Below, piece by piece: positions 23,501-33,424 of a DNA stretch of 64,000 nt (the stretch's first letter is position 1; each line of letters begins with the position of its first letter). Made by a program: the position numbers and the translations under genes. This stretch comes from Achatina immaculata (Eukaryota; Mollusca; Gastropoda; Stylommatophora; Achatinidae), in the NCBI GenBank assembly GCA_009760885.1, contig CM019715.1, positions 23,277,642 to 23,341,641 of the forward strand, in the 5' to 3' direction. The notes beneath the pieces are model-generated. The model was given only the letters and a program-made list of their open reading frames with translations, had not been told where the DNA came from and did not search any database.

Positions 23501-26500
23501 CATTCCTTCTTCTGTCTTGACTGCACAAACATATCTATTGTAGAGATCTCTAATGATGTTGACAGTTTTAGATGGTATTCCATTCATTTGCATGTCCCAT
23601 GCAGAACTTTGCCTACCTAACAGCACTCATGTAGGCCTCTCAGTTGTGAGCATGATGGCCTGCTGCTGATGCATCCATTGCAGATCATCAGTGGTGTATT
23701 GCACCCATCTTCGCCTTGGTCTTCCTCTCCTTCTTTTTCCCATTATGTACCCTTCCAAGACGGTCTTCACTAGATTATCATGACATTTAATGCGTCCAAA
23801 ATATTTAAATTTTCACTGTTTAATCCTCTTTACTTGCCAGCCTTCTTCAATATTAAGTTCTTATAATATGGATATATTTGTTCTTTTTTTGCGTCCATGA
23901 TATTTGAAGAACTCTTCTGTAGCATTTACATTCAAAGGCATTTATGTATTTCTCAGCTGTTTTGTTAAGTGTCCAGGTCTCACAGGCATATGTTGTGATG
24001 GGAAAGATGCATGTCTTTAAAAATCTTATTTTTTTAGTTCTGTCTGTTCCTCTCCATAGATTCTTTAGTTGTTTTACTTTCTGAAGAGCGATAGATGTCC
24101 TCCTTTTAATTTCCCTCATTGTATCTCCATTATTAGTTAGTAATGATCCAAGATATTCAAAACTCTCCACTTCTTCCAATTTTTTCTCATTGATAAATAT
24201 TTCAGCTGCCTTGTTTGTTTTGTCAGTTGTCATCAATTTAGTTTTCTTCGCATTAAGATAGAGGTTTTGCTCTTCTCATGGTGTTCCATATATTCTTAAA
24301 ATTCTCCACAATGAAATTGATTTGTTGAATGAAACCATTTGTAATGAATATGTAGCCTTATTTGGTAGTTGCATAAGCACATAAGTGTTGGTGTAGAAAA
24401 CAGGACACTAGCAGTTGAAGCTACAAACTGCTCACATTTTATGTTTCATAATTAGTTCCTGAAAATAACTGCAGCATTGTTCTGTTTTAAAGTGCTTTCT
24501 CTTGGTTTATGTTCTTTAATTTTGATGTTTTTGTCTTCTTGGAGTTCTTTTCTTAATGTTCTTGTTTGTAAATACATAAACTTTTAACAAGCCATGCACT
24601 TAGAATTTAACTTTTTTCCGCCATGAGTTGTTATATATATCACTCAGACATGCAAGCAGATCAGGTGTCTTTGTAATCAACATATTTGATGTAAATTATA
24701 GATTTATGTAAAACATTTATGTAAATTTTTATGTAACTTTTTTGGGGGTGAAGATGACCAATGAGGCAATCAGTGACCTATAGTTGATATGCCAGCATCA
24801 GGGTTAGCAACTCATAGCTGACCAAGACCCTGTCCCACCTTTTCATGGTAACCCCGGTAATAGGCCTAGCCTGGCTAACGGGGCAGGGATCGTCATAGTC
24901 CTCATGGTGGTGGAGTCTGCTAAAGAAGCATTGCGCATCCCCTGCTTTTTAGCTGTACTCCGGGACTGAAAAAAGTAGCCACCATAACCCGCTCCCATGC
25001 TGATACGATGCTGTGGCTCAACATCTCTACAGCATCAGCTGCAAAGAACAACAGCTCGCAGTTGCAGGGAGTTCGTACAAGTACAAGGATGTAACTTTTT
25101 TTTTCAGTTGCATTCTAGTGTAGTAAAAAAAAATTCCTTTAACATAATGACATCAGTAAATGTAATGTCTGTATATTGTCCTATATAACATGACATCAGT
25201 AAATGTAATGGCTGTATATTGTCTATTATCATGATATCTGTAAACGTAATGTCTGTATATTGTCTTATATATCACAATAACATCAGTAAATGTAATGTCT
25301 GTATATTGTTTTATATATCATAATAACATCAGTAAATGTAATGTCTGTATATTGTTGTATATATCATAATGACATTAGTAAATGTAATGTCTGTATATTG
25401 TGATATATAATTCGAGATCAGCAAATGTAATGTCTGTATATTGTTTTATATATCATAATGACATCAGTAAATGTAATGTCTGTATATTGTTTTATATATC
25501 ACAATGACATCAGTAAATGTAATGTCTGTATATTGTTTTATATATCACAATAACATCAGTAAATGTAATGTCTGTATATTGTTTTATATATCACAATGAC
25601 ATCCGTAAATGTAATGTCTGTATATTGTTTTATATATCACAATGACATCCGTAAATGTAATGTCTGTATATTGTTTTATATATCACAATGACATCAGTAA
25701 ATGTAATGTCTGTATATTGTTTTATATATCATAATGACATCAGTAAATGTAATGTCTGTATATTGTTTTATATATCATAATGAATTCAGTAAGTGTAATG
25801 TCTGTATATTGTCCTGTATATCTTAGTTATATTCTTTTCCATGTGCAGATTTTCTTCTTCCTAAAAACATGTCAGTAGTCCAAATAAGTATGTATTGAGT
25901 AGGCTAACTTTATGGTTTTAAAAGAGATCCTTTTAAAAAGTTCGAAGTTTAGACTCCAGCTGCACTGCATTCGGGACAGCCCCATATGTGCTACACTGCA
26001 TGCTGCGGCGTCCGTCCAAGAGTATGTTTGCTAATAGTTCCTGTGAAATGTTGGTTGTTTATGATGTCTTTTCTGCTACACAGTTCAGATTTCCTGCCAG
26101 CATCTTTAATTTGTCCTAGCTCCAGCTGTCTCTTCAGATCTGCATTGTTCTTCCATTCCCGGTCTTCATTTTCCCACAGTCTGTCCAATTCAGCTTTAGC
26201 ATTGTCACTCTTGTCCATTATCAGTCTGCCATTTATTTTAGCCTGTCCAGCAAGCCTGTCTGCCAATCAGTGCCATATACTCCCGCATGCCCTGGACAGT
26301 AAAGCCGTGTTAGTCCTGTCACAGATGATTGGCTTAACTGATGAACCAATTCTGTTCAAAGCAATTTCTTTTCAATCTTACAAAGCATATTCTGTGAATC
26401 TGTTGTAGTGACACCATTAACACCATTAACCACATCATGAGCAACAACCCATTCCATTAAAATTAAAATGTATCCTTTTCAGTTACTTTTTAAATGGTTA

Positions 26501-29500
26501 GTTTCTGCAAACTGACCCATAGAAACAAACATACCTATAGAAACAGATAAACCAGTAGAAACAGATAGACCTTGTAGAAACAGGCAGACCAGTAGAAACG
26601 GACATACCGGTAGAAATGGACATACCAGTAGAAATAGACAGACTGGTAGAAACAGACAGACATGTAGAAACAGACATACCATTAGAAACAGACCTATAGA
26701 AACAGACAGACATGTAGAAACTAACAATAATTAGTGTATAAGTATACAACTATACACAAAGCACAATGTAGAAACTAAATGCGGCTCAGATTTGTATACT
26801 GTCCAGCTCATTCATAAATGGTAGACTTCTACCAACCCTTTCCACTTAAAATTGCCTCAGAGTCTGGTTCCAGTATTTTTCCTCTCTTGATTTAAACACT
26901 ACCATAAACTGTACATTGCATCAGACTCCACTCAGAATTTCTTCAGAATCTGGGTTCTCTGTTTTTCTGTTGTCCAACTTCACCACTTTCATCAGCATTA
27001 TGTTTCTGCGGACTTCAACAGTGACTCCTCTGTTAATCTACTTTTCAGCATCAACACTTTCATCAGCATTGTGTTTCAACAAATTCCACTCAAAATTGCT
27101 TCAGATTTTGGCTCTATAATGCTGCCTTCTCAGCCCAGCCATTAACAGTAAACATTCTTATACATATATATCTTTTTTTATATCTTTCCCATTCCCCTGG
27201 AGACAACTGTGTTAAGAGCACACTTAACATAGTCTTTGTGAGACAGGGAACATGGACCTGTTTGCTTAAAAACTCTGACTTACTTCTGTAGCCAAGAAAC
27301 CTGTAGCAATCAACACTAATTGTAATTGTTATTTTTGTAAAATGTAATGTCAGGTTGGTGGATGGGTGGGGACATGGAGATCGCCGGCAGGGATGAGGAA
27401 AATCTGGTGTGAAACCAATGAATCCAGGACATGACACGCCTATGGGTCTTTACAACAGTGGCTGTCTGAATGATGTAAACATAACAGAGCCAGCAGGTGG
27501 CGAGGAATGGATATCATTGAGCTATTAATCAGTTTCCTCACCCCAAAGTCAGAGTGTCTCAAAGCCATCTGGCCAGCCAGCATTGCATGCTGGATCTGAC
27601 ATGGAGAAGGGACTTAAGTACAGCCACCTGAGGCTGGAAAACAAAGTTTTGGCCAGGCCAGCCTACACCACTGTCTTCATGGCAGTCAGAGCAAGACCAT
27701 AGTCTGTCCTAGTAAGGAAAGTTGCTGAAATCAGAGGTACCCAGTCAAAAGGTGCATCTCAAAAAGCAGGGTACCACGCATCATCGCCAGTGTGCGTATG
27801 AAGAAGAAGAAGATATCCTTCCCGTGCCGTTAAACATCACTTAGGGCTCGAAAGGTAGTTTTGCCAAGTTTTCCTGTTTTCAGCGAGCTTTTCAACCTCA
27901 GCATTAGGAGGCTGCTTATTCTTTACAATGATTGAGTTATTTTATTCTTGCCATTCCAGGTAGGAACTCGTAGGTACATGGCACCTGAAGTTCTAGAGGG
28001 AGCAATTTGTTTCAGTTTGGACTCTTTCCTCAGGATAGACATGTATGCTTGTGGACTTGTTATCTGGGAACTGATGACCAGATGTTCTGCCATTGATGGT
28101 TAGTTCATCTGGTAGATGATGTTTTGTCATTTACTTTTCATAAGCGTTTATTTTATGTTATGTTATCATGTTTTTTTCTGTTTCTTTCATTCCTGTAACT
28201 TCTCTTTGTAGTCATTTTTATCTGAAGAGCTTGATTTATTGCTTATCTTCTTATTTTACTAGTTCAGACTCTGATATTTTTTGACTGTTGTATTTTTTTT
28301 CCCTCATATTTTATCTTTGTGTTAGTGTAACTAATAACTTTCGTTTTTATATACTTTTATCCTTCTATCAGATATTTGTATGGGGTTGCAGCAAGTCAAG
28401 GATAATTGTATAATTATCTGTCGTCCATATTGGTTTTTTTTTTTTTTTTGTTTTTGTTTTTTGTTGAGATCTTGTCATTTTAAATTACTGTGGTGTGTAG
28501 AAATCTGAATCCTGTAAGGAATGTAGAAATCTGAATTTTGTAAGGAATGTAGAAATCTGAATCCTGTAAGGAATGTAGAAATCTGAATTTTGTAAGGAAT
28601 GTAGAAATCTGAATCCTGTAAGGAATGTAGAAATCTGAATTTTGTAAGGAATGTAGAAATCTGAATCCTGTAAGGAATGTAGAAATCTGAATTTTGTAAG
28701 GAATGTAGAAATCTGAATCCTGTAAAGAATGTAGAAATCTGAATTTTGTAAGGAATGTAGAAATCTGAATCCTGTAAGGAATGTAGAAATCTGAATCCTG
28801 TAAGGAATGTAGAAATCTGAATTTTGTAAGGAATGTACAAATCTGAATCCTGTAAGGAAATTACTCTCATACTGTTATGTGTGTATGCATGAATCCTATA
28901 AAGAAATCACCTCATGTCGTGTGTACCTGAATCTTGTAAGGAAATTATTGCATGTTGTGGCATGTGGACATTAAATCCTATAAGGAAATTGCCACCTACT
29001 GTGGTATATTCTTGTCTAAATCTACATTACGCTCAAGTCAGATTACTACCTGCCTGTGATGGTGTTAAGTTAGTCCTAAATAAAAAAGTGTGACCTTATT
29101 AATTTTTTTTCAGGACCCGTGGGTGATTATCGTCTCCCTTTTGAAGCAGAAATTGGCCTTCATCCAATGTTGGAGGAGATGCAAAACTTGGTGGTTACAC
29201 AAAAAGTGAGGCCGGCAATTAACGTCGCATGGCTTAGTCATCCTGTAAGTACATCATGAAACATCCAGCAAAGCCAAGTTTATATCAGAATACCTGAACA
29301 TTTTGAAATGCTGATTTTTTAAATAAATCTAAGAGGTCTCTGAAAGATGATTAAAAAAAAAAAATTGGTTGGAGCAAGAATAGTCAGGCAAAGATGTGAA
29401 TGTTTCTTCTTCTTCATCATTTGCTCAGACAGGTGTGGCAGTTCATCTCAGGTTTTCAGCATCGCTGTAGATCTTATCTATTAAGGGGCTGGGGTCTGGC

Positions 29501-31069
29501 CAGGTCCTTTGTCTGTGTGGATTGTGTAGCTGGCAACTCTTGAGGATGTGATGTAATGTCTTTGCTGCTTCTACAGGCACTTATATCTGTTGGGCCAATT
29601 TTCAGCTTCTGGTATAGATGGCGTCTCAGCCTGCAATGTCCTGTTCTCAGTTGGAAGATTATCACTTGAGAGTTTAGTGAGTGTTTCACATTGTGGCTTC
29701 TTGTGGAAACAAATACAAAAGCATGAGCAGAAGAATGAGAACAGATTATAGAAGAAATAGAAAGGATAAAAGTTAAAAAATAAACAGCAAAACAAAACAA
29801 TAAAATAGCCATGCAGAATGTTGTAGCCTATTACCTATGCTGGCAACTGCATAAATGTAAATCCTTGCAGCACTTGGCAGATATTTGGTTTGTCTAGTAA
29901 ATGTTCAGACCATTTTTCAGTTTAGTAGGAAGATACATCATTTACAGCATGCTCAGGGAATTGTGGTACCTGACATTTTATAACGGTTAATGAAATGGTG
30001 AAAGAAGTGTATGGCTTTTCTTGTTCTGTTATAAGATATGAAGGGAGCAGTTTATTCTGTCAGCAAAGTGATGGCACTACTAAAGGTAGATAAAAATGAT
30101 AAGTAACTGTCATGACATTTCTCCTTTCTTAGGATATGCAAAGTATAATTACTGACTTTCCTCTTTTCTCAGAGTGTACACAGATAATAGTGATGGTTAA
30201 CTGTCATATCTTTCTCAGGATATGTATAGATAGTTATTGGCCTCCTTATTATATCTCAGGGTGTACACAGATAATAATGATGGTTAACTCTCATATCTTT
30301 CTCAGGATATGTATGGATAGTTATTGGCTTCCTTATTATATCTCAGGGTGTACACAGATAACAGTCATGGCTTTCCTCATTTCTCAGGGTGTACACAAAA
30401 AATTGGAACAAACTGCCATGTTTGACTTCTTAGTAAACTCCACCACAACTATGAGTGTGGATTTTTACTGTTGTGATGCTCTGTTTGCTTGGAGTGCTTG
30501 AGGATGTAGGGCTGTATTTGCCAGCCCAGAGATTCCACTACAACCTAGACATCAGACCATCACCCCACAGAACCTACTTAGACTTGTACACTTGGACTCA
30601 TCAGTGCTGAAAGTATTTTAGCACATCTTTTAAGTTTTAACAGTGGTGACCAAATCAAAGAGCAGCCCATATCCAAATATTGGGCTTGTGTTTTCTCCTT
30701 ATAATGTGTTAAAAACTAACAAATAAAAATCCGTGATGGTATAAGGGCTATTTGTAATAATAATATGCTTATTTCTAGGGATTGGCCAGCATCATTTCAA
30801 CGTTGGAAGAGTGCTGGGACCAGGATGCGGAGGCGCGTCTATCTGCAGGCTGCGTGAGGGAGCGTTTTGGACATCTGACACGCAGCATCGGCCTGGGCGG
30901 TGAGGACCTACCTGCTGAGCAGCAGCTCCTTCCATCCTCTCTGCTGCTGACACTGCAGCCATCTCAGGCCAACACAACTTCCTCATACGTGCCTAGCCCC
31001 ACCATAGTTAATATTGGTAGCACAAGGAATATTTATACTGGTGCACCCAGTGATCCTAGCTCTTGTTGA
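11415..31069 (+). CDS. ACVR2: Activin/TGF-beta receptor type II (punt/ACVR2-like), 8 exons, 614 aa
   Basis: This is a single-pass serine/threonine kinase receptor for activin/BMP-type ligands that phosphorylates type I receptors at the cell surface. Exons: 11415-11523, 15437-15665, 17374-17823, 19487-19719, 21256-21518, 27960-28098, 29114-29244, 30779-31069. All junctions are GT-AG and in phase, giving 1845 nt including TGA. The parts are: signal peptide (about 1-33); cysteine-rich ectodomain ending in [11 protein letters not shown] (130-140), the family hallmark; membrane segment about 191-211; kinase from about 243, with glycine loop ARGRYGSV, lysine K287 (VTVKIF), HRD at 389-391 (HRDFKSKN), DFG 409-411 and APE 436-438. 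[19 protein letters not shown] in the last exon matches the conserved C-lobe end of ACVR2. It is longer than the roughly 510 aa of vertebrate ACVR2 because of a longer juxtamembrane region, an insert before K287 and a Ser/Pro-rich tail. It looks functional. Confidence 0.95.
11756..13765 (-). mobile_element. Family A LINE, antisense in receptor intron 1
   Basis: The 384-codon open stretch 13760-12606 covers a segment upstream of the fingers ([31 protein letters not shown]) and the reverse transcriptase to motif A ([13 protein letters not shown], with D changed to Y). Motif B and motif C regions follow with frameshifts. The C-terminus and tail are at 12000-11756. About 230 bp of unrelated sequence (about 12030-12265, with a G11 run) replaces the thumb region. 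It lies opposite to the receptor gene. Confidence 0.85.
12030..12265. mobile_element. Unclassified insert inside the family A copy
   Basis: Sequence unlike family A lies between the C-terminal part and the motif D region of the LINE. It contains a G-rich tract (12117-12129). It may be an inserted short element or a replaced segment. I do not recognise it. Confidence 0.35.
13754..13870. repeat. 46-47-bp tandem repeat, 2.5 copies
   Basis: CAGTCATAGCATTTG followed by an A-run and GTACTAAAACTTT starts at 13754, 13801 and (as CACTCATAGC) 13847. It sits at the 5' junction of the antisense LINE. Confidence 0.85.
14320..14645 (-). mobile_element. Family D (I-clade-like) LINE 3' end, antisense
   Basis: The minus strand reads [17 protein letters not shown], comparable to VILFRLSTGHCRLLSHLH at 42120, and ends in a GAA-type tail at 14320. 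The reading frame is decayed and the conserved cysteines are lost. Confidence 0.6.
14946..15285 (+). repeat. 340-bp interspersed repeat, copy 1
   Basis: It shares about 340 bp with 24753-25088 in the same orientation (start CAATGAGGCAATCA, end CAGGGAGTTC). No coding frame is seen. Both copies lie in receptor introns. The family is unknown to me. Confidence 0.8.
15437..15665 (+). CDS. ACVR2: ACVR2-like exon 2 (ectodomain)
   Basis: The acceptor is TTTTAG. The exon encodes the first part of the three-finger ectodomain ([15 protein letters not shown]...[11 protein letters not shown]...KKGCWMDEH) with spaced cysteines and an N-glycosylation site at NLT. It ends phase 2 at CCG|GTAAAC. Confidence 0.92.
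15860..16270. other. Receptor intron 2, unclassified sequence
   Basis: Moderately GC-rich sequence with a G9-10 tract at about 15998 and many TCTG/CTGT words. It is compositionally unlike the surrounding AT-rich intron and may be an old repeat, but no family could be assigned. Confidence 0.3.
16275..16508 (+). mobile_element. Family B LINE 3' end
   Basis: Starts at [19 protein letters not shown] and runs through [18 protein letters not shown] to the stop and a four-unit AATG tail. It nearly matches the antisense copy at 8267-8478, so the two are recent relatives. Confidence 0.88.
16730..16850 (-). mobile_element. Family B LINE 3' end, old antisense fragment
   Basis: CAGTCAGTCAGCATGTACC, then TGCAGAACTTTGCGTCC matches the reverse of the family B end, with many changes. 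Confidence 0.65.
17374..17823 (+). CDS. ACVR2: ACVR2-like exon 3 (ectodomain end, membrane segment, glycine loop)
   Basis: The acceptor is TTCCTGTAG. The exon contains the CCCDGDLCN signature, a short internal duplication ([10 protein letters not shown] and [10 protein letters not shown], residues 165-174 and 180-189), the membrane helix and the kinase start [16 protein letters not shown]. The donor is CAA|GTGAGT, phase 2. Confidence 0.93.
19229..19292. repeat. Perfect 25-bp inverted repeat (hairpin) in intron 3
   Basis: The arm 19229-19253 (AAGGTGTTTTGCTGAAATAT...) is the exact reverse complement of 19268-19292, with a 14-nt A-rich loop. The arm resembles the GAAGAAGGC...GCTGAAA motif seen at 41393. 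Confidence 0.95.
19487..19719 (+). CDS. ACVR2: ACVR2-like exon 4 (kinase N-lobe)
   Basis: After acceptor GCATCAG it encodes a 17-residue or so extra segment ([18 protein letters not shown]) before [15 protein letters not shown], then [11 protein letters not shown] and [11 protein letters not shown]. It ends phase 1 at AAAG|GTGAGT. Confidence 0.93.
19990..20200. repeat. (GAT)n and degenerate GAT-rich sequence
   Basis: Clusters of GATGATGAT with ATAATGATTATTATGG variants in receptor intron 4. Confidence 0.75.
20764..20868 (-). mobile_element. Family B LINE 3' end, antisense fragment
   Basis: TGCTGTCCCTTGCAGAACTT, then CTCTCCTGTAGGCCTG matches the reverse of the family B terminus, without the long tail. 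Confidence 0.7.
21256..21518 (+). CDS. ACVR2: ACVR2-like exon 5 (catalytic loop and DFG)
   Basis: The acceptor is CTTCCAG. The exon contains [20 protein letters not shown] and [16 protein letters not shown]. It ends phase 0 at CAG|GTATTT. A 51-bp minisatellite begins 35 nt beyond the donor. Confidence 0.93.
21553..21985. repeat. 51-bp minisatellite next to exon 5, about 8.5 copies
   Basis: The unit TATACTTTGCCTGTATGCTG, then TCAGTGTTATTTCACCAG, then TAAGAGGAGTATG is repeated head to tail. The period is 51 bp (17 codons), so it stays open in one frame, but it is intronic. Each unit contains CCA|GTAAGAGG, a good donor-like sequence. Confidence 0.92.
22148..22540 (+). mobile_element. Penelope-like element reverse transcriptase fragment
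   Basis: A continuous frame reads [57 protein letters not shown] and [13 protein letters not shown]. The GVxMGTKMGPxYACLF block and the YIDD catalytic motif are those of Penelope-type elements. The frame is cut at about 22540 by the 3' tail of a family A LINE, and no second half was found beyond it. Confidence 0.8.
22542..24320 (-). mobile_element. Family A LINE, antisense, interrupted by family B
   Basis: On the minus strand it holds the RT motif B ([18 protein letters not shown], about 23480) through the thumb to the C-terminus and a (TAAGATG)-type tail at 22542-22557. A family B copy splits it at 23583-24277. The small remaining 5' part is 24289-24320. It carries several frameshifts. Confidence 0.82.
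23583..24277 (-). mobile_element. Family B LINE nested in family A, 11-bp TSD
   Basis: It reads on the minus strand from about [15 protein letters not shown] through [15 protein letters not shown] and [14 protein letters not shown] to the family B end. Flanks are ATGGTATTCCA (23572-23582) and ATGGTGTTCCA (24278-24288), a TSD with one mismatch. Both flanks are family A sequence. Confidence 0.88.
24753..25088 (+). repeat. 340-bp interspersed repeat, copy 2
   Basis: Homologous to 14946-15285 over its full length, in the same orientation. See that entry. Confidence 0.8.
25141..25828. repeat. 46-bp minisatellite, about 15 copies
   Basis: The unit ATGACATCAGTAAATGTAAT, then GTCTGTATATTGTTTTATATATC(A) is repeated in receptor intron 5. 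The first few and last units are more diverged. Confidence 0.93.
25960..26390 (-). mobile_element. Family D LINE RNase H remnant, antisense
   Basis: Two minus-strand frames together show [11 protein letters not shown] and [16 protein letters not shown], the C-terminal RNase H signature of I-clade LINEs, followed by [14 protein letters not shown]. At least one frameshift separates them. Confidence 0.65.
26518..26725. repeat. About 20-bp degenerate minisatellite
   Basis: Copies of ACCAGTAGAAACAGACAT vary in length and sequence, roughly ten units. Confidence 0.85.
27815..27910 (-). mobile_element. Family A LINE 3'-end fragment, about 90 nt
   Basis: ATCCTTCCCGTGCCGTTAAA, then CATCACTTAGGGCTCG is the reverse of the family A terminus. 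It follows a GAAGAAGAAGAAG run and lies 50 nt before receptor exon 6. Confidence 0.75.
27960..28098 (+). CDS. ACVR2: ACVR2-like exon 6 (activation segment)
   Basis: It encodes [18 protein letters not shown], then [19 protein letters not shown]. The acceptor is CATTCCAG and the donor ATG|GTTAGT, phase 1. Confidence 0.93.
28493..28858. repeat. 26-bp minisatellite arranged as 52-bp dimers
   Basis: Units of AATCCTGTAAGGAATG+TAGAAATCTG alternate with AATTTTGTAAGGAATG+TAGAAATCTG over most of about 14 copies, so the true repeat is partly a dimer. It is in receptor intron 6. Confidence 0.93.
29114..29244 (+). CDS. ACVR2: ACVR2-like exon 7
   Basis: It encodes [18 protein letters not shown], then [17 protein letters not shown]. 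The acceptor is TTTTTTCAG and the donor CCT|GTAAGT, phase 0. Confidence 0.93.
29402..29700 (-). mobile_element. Family D LINE 3' end, antisense
   Basis: The minus strand reads [20 protein letters not shown], matching the plus-strand copy at 42120, and ends in CTTCTTCTTCATC (a GAA tail). It is in receptor intron 7. Confidence 0.7.
30120..30420. repeat. About 97-bp tandem repeat, 3 degenerate copies
   Basis: GTGTACACAGATAATA(G/A)TGATGG, then CATATCTTTCTCAGGATATG recurs three times. Confidence 0.8.
30779..31069 (+). CDS. ACVR2: ACVR2-like exon 8 (C-lobe end and tail)
   Basis: The acceptor is [26 protein letters not shown] is the conserved C-lobe end. It is followed by a low-complexity tail ([18 protein letters not shown]) and the stop TGA at 31067. 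Confidence 0.93.
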   Translation, partial: GLASIISTLEECWDQDAEARLSAGCVRERFGHLTRSIGLGGEDLPAEQQLLPSSLLLTLQPSQANTTSSYVPSPTIVNIGSTRNIYTGAPSDPSSC

Positions 31070-31639
31070 ACCGTGACGTGAAAGATGCGACTATTTTCTG
31101 TGAAACATTGAATTTTGCAGCCGCTTTCTTCTTGTCGTCTGAAATACAAAGGTGCTGAAATTCACACTTGAAGGTATTGATAAAAATTGTGATAGATTTT
31201 GGCATCATAACTGAGCCAAGCAACCAGGGAGTATAATTTTGAAGTGTTGCATTGGTGTTACCAGATTCTTCTGGATTAGATCCACCAGTTATGATGAAAA
31301 GAGCACAGATCAGGTTATTATTTTTTTTTTTCGTAATAGTGAGAAATGACACAGTGAATGAACTTGCTGGAGGAAAAATGTGTTACAAGTGTCAAACGAG
31401 CTGTTCTCATTTGTTGAGTTTCACACACTGTGGTAAGCTTTAGCCCTGCTGCAAAACGTGCTGGGTCATCCTGACTTAGTGAAGGATTTTTATCACTTCC
31501 ATGATGTGAGCACCAGATACACAAATAATTCACTCTTTGAGCAGCAGTTTTGCTGCTTCTCTGAACCTTTATGCGGAGTAGGCAAGGTATCACCGATGAA
31601 GATTTTTTCGTGCCGTGAAATAGAATTTCAGGACATGAG

Positions 31640-31828
31640 TTGTGGATCTGTCCAGACATGGCCACAGGGCTTGGACCTAAGGGAAAAGCTGTGGGAAAAG
31701 CTATGGGAAAAGCTGTGGGGCTGCTGGAAGGACATGGAAAAGACTGTGCACTTCATCCTGGCATCCAGGGTTCAGATTTAGCACAACCAAGAACTTGAAC
31801 ACTGAAGAAGATGAAGAAGAGGACATGA
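31640..31828 (+). mobile_element. Family D LINE 3' terminal fragment
   Basis: TWPQGLDLREKLWEKLWEKL and the GAAGAAGATGAAGAAGA tail parallel TWPEDTSLGQKLWGFYQDL at 42275. A 15-bp unit (GGGAAAAGCTGTG) is triplicated in it. Confidence 0.65.
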
Positions 31829-32417
31829 AATGCATTTTGTTACCTTGGTATAATGTAGTTGTGATGGCGTAATGTAGTTGTGACGTGGGCCCCTGATAGT
31901 TATGGTTTATGATCATAACCAGTACTAACCCTTCTCTGGTTTATTCATCATTTCTTAATACTCTTTTTAACCTTGCATTTCATAGATAACTGGCAAAGAT
32001 GTACCTAGATATCTTTGTTAGTTGCTTCTTAGAATTTAAATTTATTAACCCAGTGTTACCAGGCCGATGTGAATATATTGCCAAGGGCGTGTGGGAGTGA
32101 GAGGCAGCCGATCATGTTGCCCATAATGCTGTTGCAACAGATTTGATTCTGTGGACAGATCAGATATACCAAAGTAGGTGACCTAGGGCCTGGGTCAAAG
32201 AAGAAAGGGCATGTGTTGATAATATATCTACAGAGGATGAAGGACAGAGGTGTGAGGAGGGGAGAAGGTAGAGCCGGGTGGCTGGTAGAATCCGAGGTTG
32301 CTACGTTTGACTGGCACAGTTAAGTGTTCATACTTTTTGTTGGTTAGTGAAACATAGTAGAGTAGAGCATATCTTCAGGTAGGGGAGAAAAAGAAGGGGG
32401 CCCTAATACATTTTTGG

Positions 32418-32525
32418 TATTTTTGTGAAAATCCACTGAGATTTTGACCTTTTTGTAAAAATCCACAGAGATTTTGACATTTTTGTGAAAATCCACTGAG
32501 ATTTTGACATTTTTGTGAAAAGTCA
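32418..32525. repeat. 30-bp minisatellite, 3.5 copies
   Basis: TTTTTGTGAAAATCCACTGA, then GATTTTGACA repeated. Confidence 0.9.
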
Positions 32526-32868
32526 TAAGACATATTCAGTTTGAAGTGGGATAAATATACAATAAAAATATATTTCATCCAGGAGCTTTCTTCAGAAACA
32601 GTGGAAAATCCTGCAGCTAGAAGTAGACCTTACAACCTTAGGTGGATGACTCCAGCAGCTAGGGAAAACATCGAAGCATTTGAAATGAAAGTTGTAAGAG
32701 ACTGCTGTATAAATTATACAAGGAAATATTAAAAATGTGTGCTGAGGTTAAAAGAGATTAAGTATCAGGGCTGACACAATGTTCTTATTTTCAGTGAAGC
32801 TGCAACATACATCCACTTTCAGCTCATGATATTTATTTTATCATAATCATGGTTTTTGATAGTTTCTC

Positions 32869-33335
32869 ATGACTGTATATGATGATAGTGGTTCAAGTAT
32901 CTGTTCTGCCATGACTGTATATGATGATAGTGGTTCAAGTATCTGTTCTGCCATGACTGTATATGATGATAGTGGTTCAAGTATCTGTTCTGCCATGACT
33001 GTATATGATGATAGTGGTTCAAGTATCTGTTCTGCCATGACTGTATATGATGATAGTGGTTCAAGTATCTGTTCTGCCATGACTGTATATGATGATAGTG
33101 GTTCAAGTATCTGTTCTGCCATGACTGTATATGATGATAGTGGTTCAAGTATCTGTTCTGCCATGACTGTATATGATGATACTGGTTCAAGTATCTGTTC
33201 TGCTATGACTGTATATGATGATAGTGGTTCAAGTATCTGTTCTGCTATGACTGTATATGATGATACTGGTTCAAGTATCTGTTCTGCTATGACTGTATAT
33301 GATGATAGTGGTTCAAGTATCTGTTCTGCCATCGG
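32869..33335. repeat. 42-bp minisatellite, 11 copies, open in several frames
   Basis: The unit ATGACTGTATATGATGATAG, then TGGTTCAAGTATCTGTTCTGCC. Because 42 is a multiple of 3 the array stays open on both strands (MTVYDDSGSSICSA on plus, MAEQILEPLSSYTV on minus). The copies are almost identical. I see no flanking coding context. Confidence 0.95.
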
Positions 33336-33424
33336 TAGGGTCCTTGGTTAGATTTCTAGTAGATTTTTTTATTCACATTCTGAAAGAAGTCAGGTAGATT
33401 ATAGACTTGTTCAGTCGGGCAGTT

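Larger units (their letters stand above)
31070..32570 (+). other. ACVR2: Probable 3' UTR and downstream of ACVR2-like gene
   Basis: No coding frame is seen. An AATAAA at about 32562 is one possible poly(A) signal. A family D fragment lies inside at 31640-31828. The true transcript end cannot be read from the sequence. Confidence 0.3.

Noticed and set aside
32869..33351. 160-residue plus-strand and 161-residue minus-strand reading frames
   Set aside because: Both come from one 42-bp minisatellite whose length is a multiple of three. There is no codon bias, start context or splice context.
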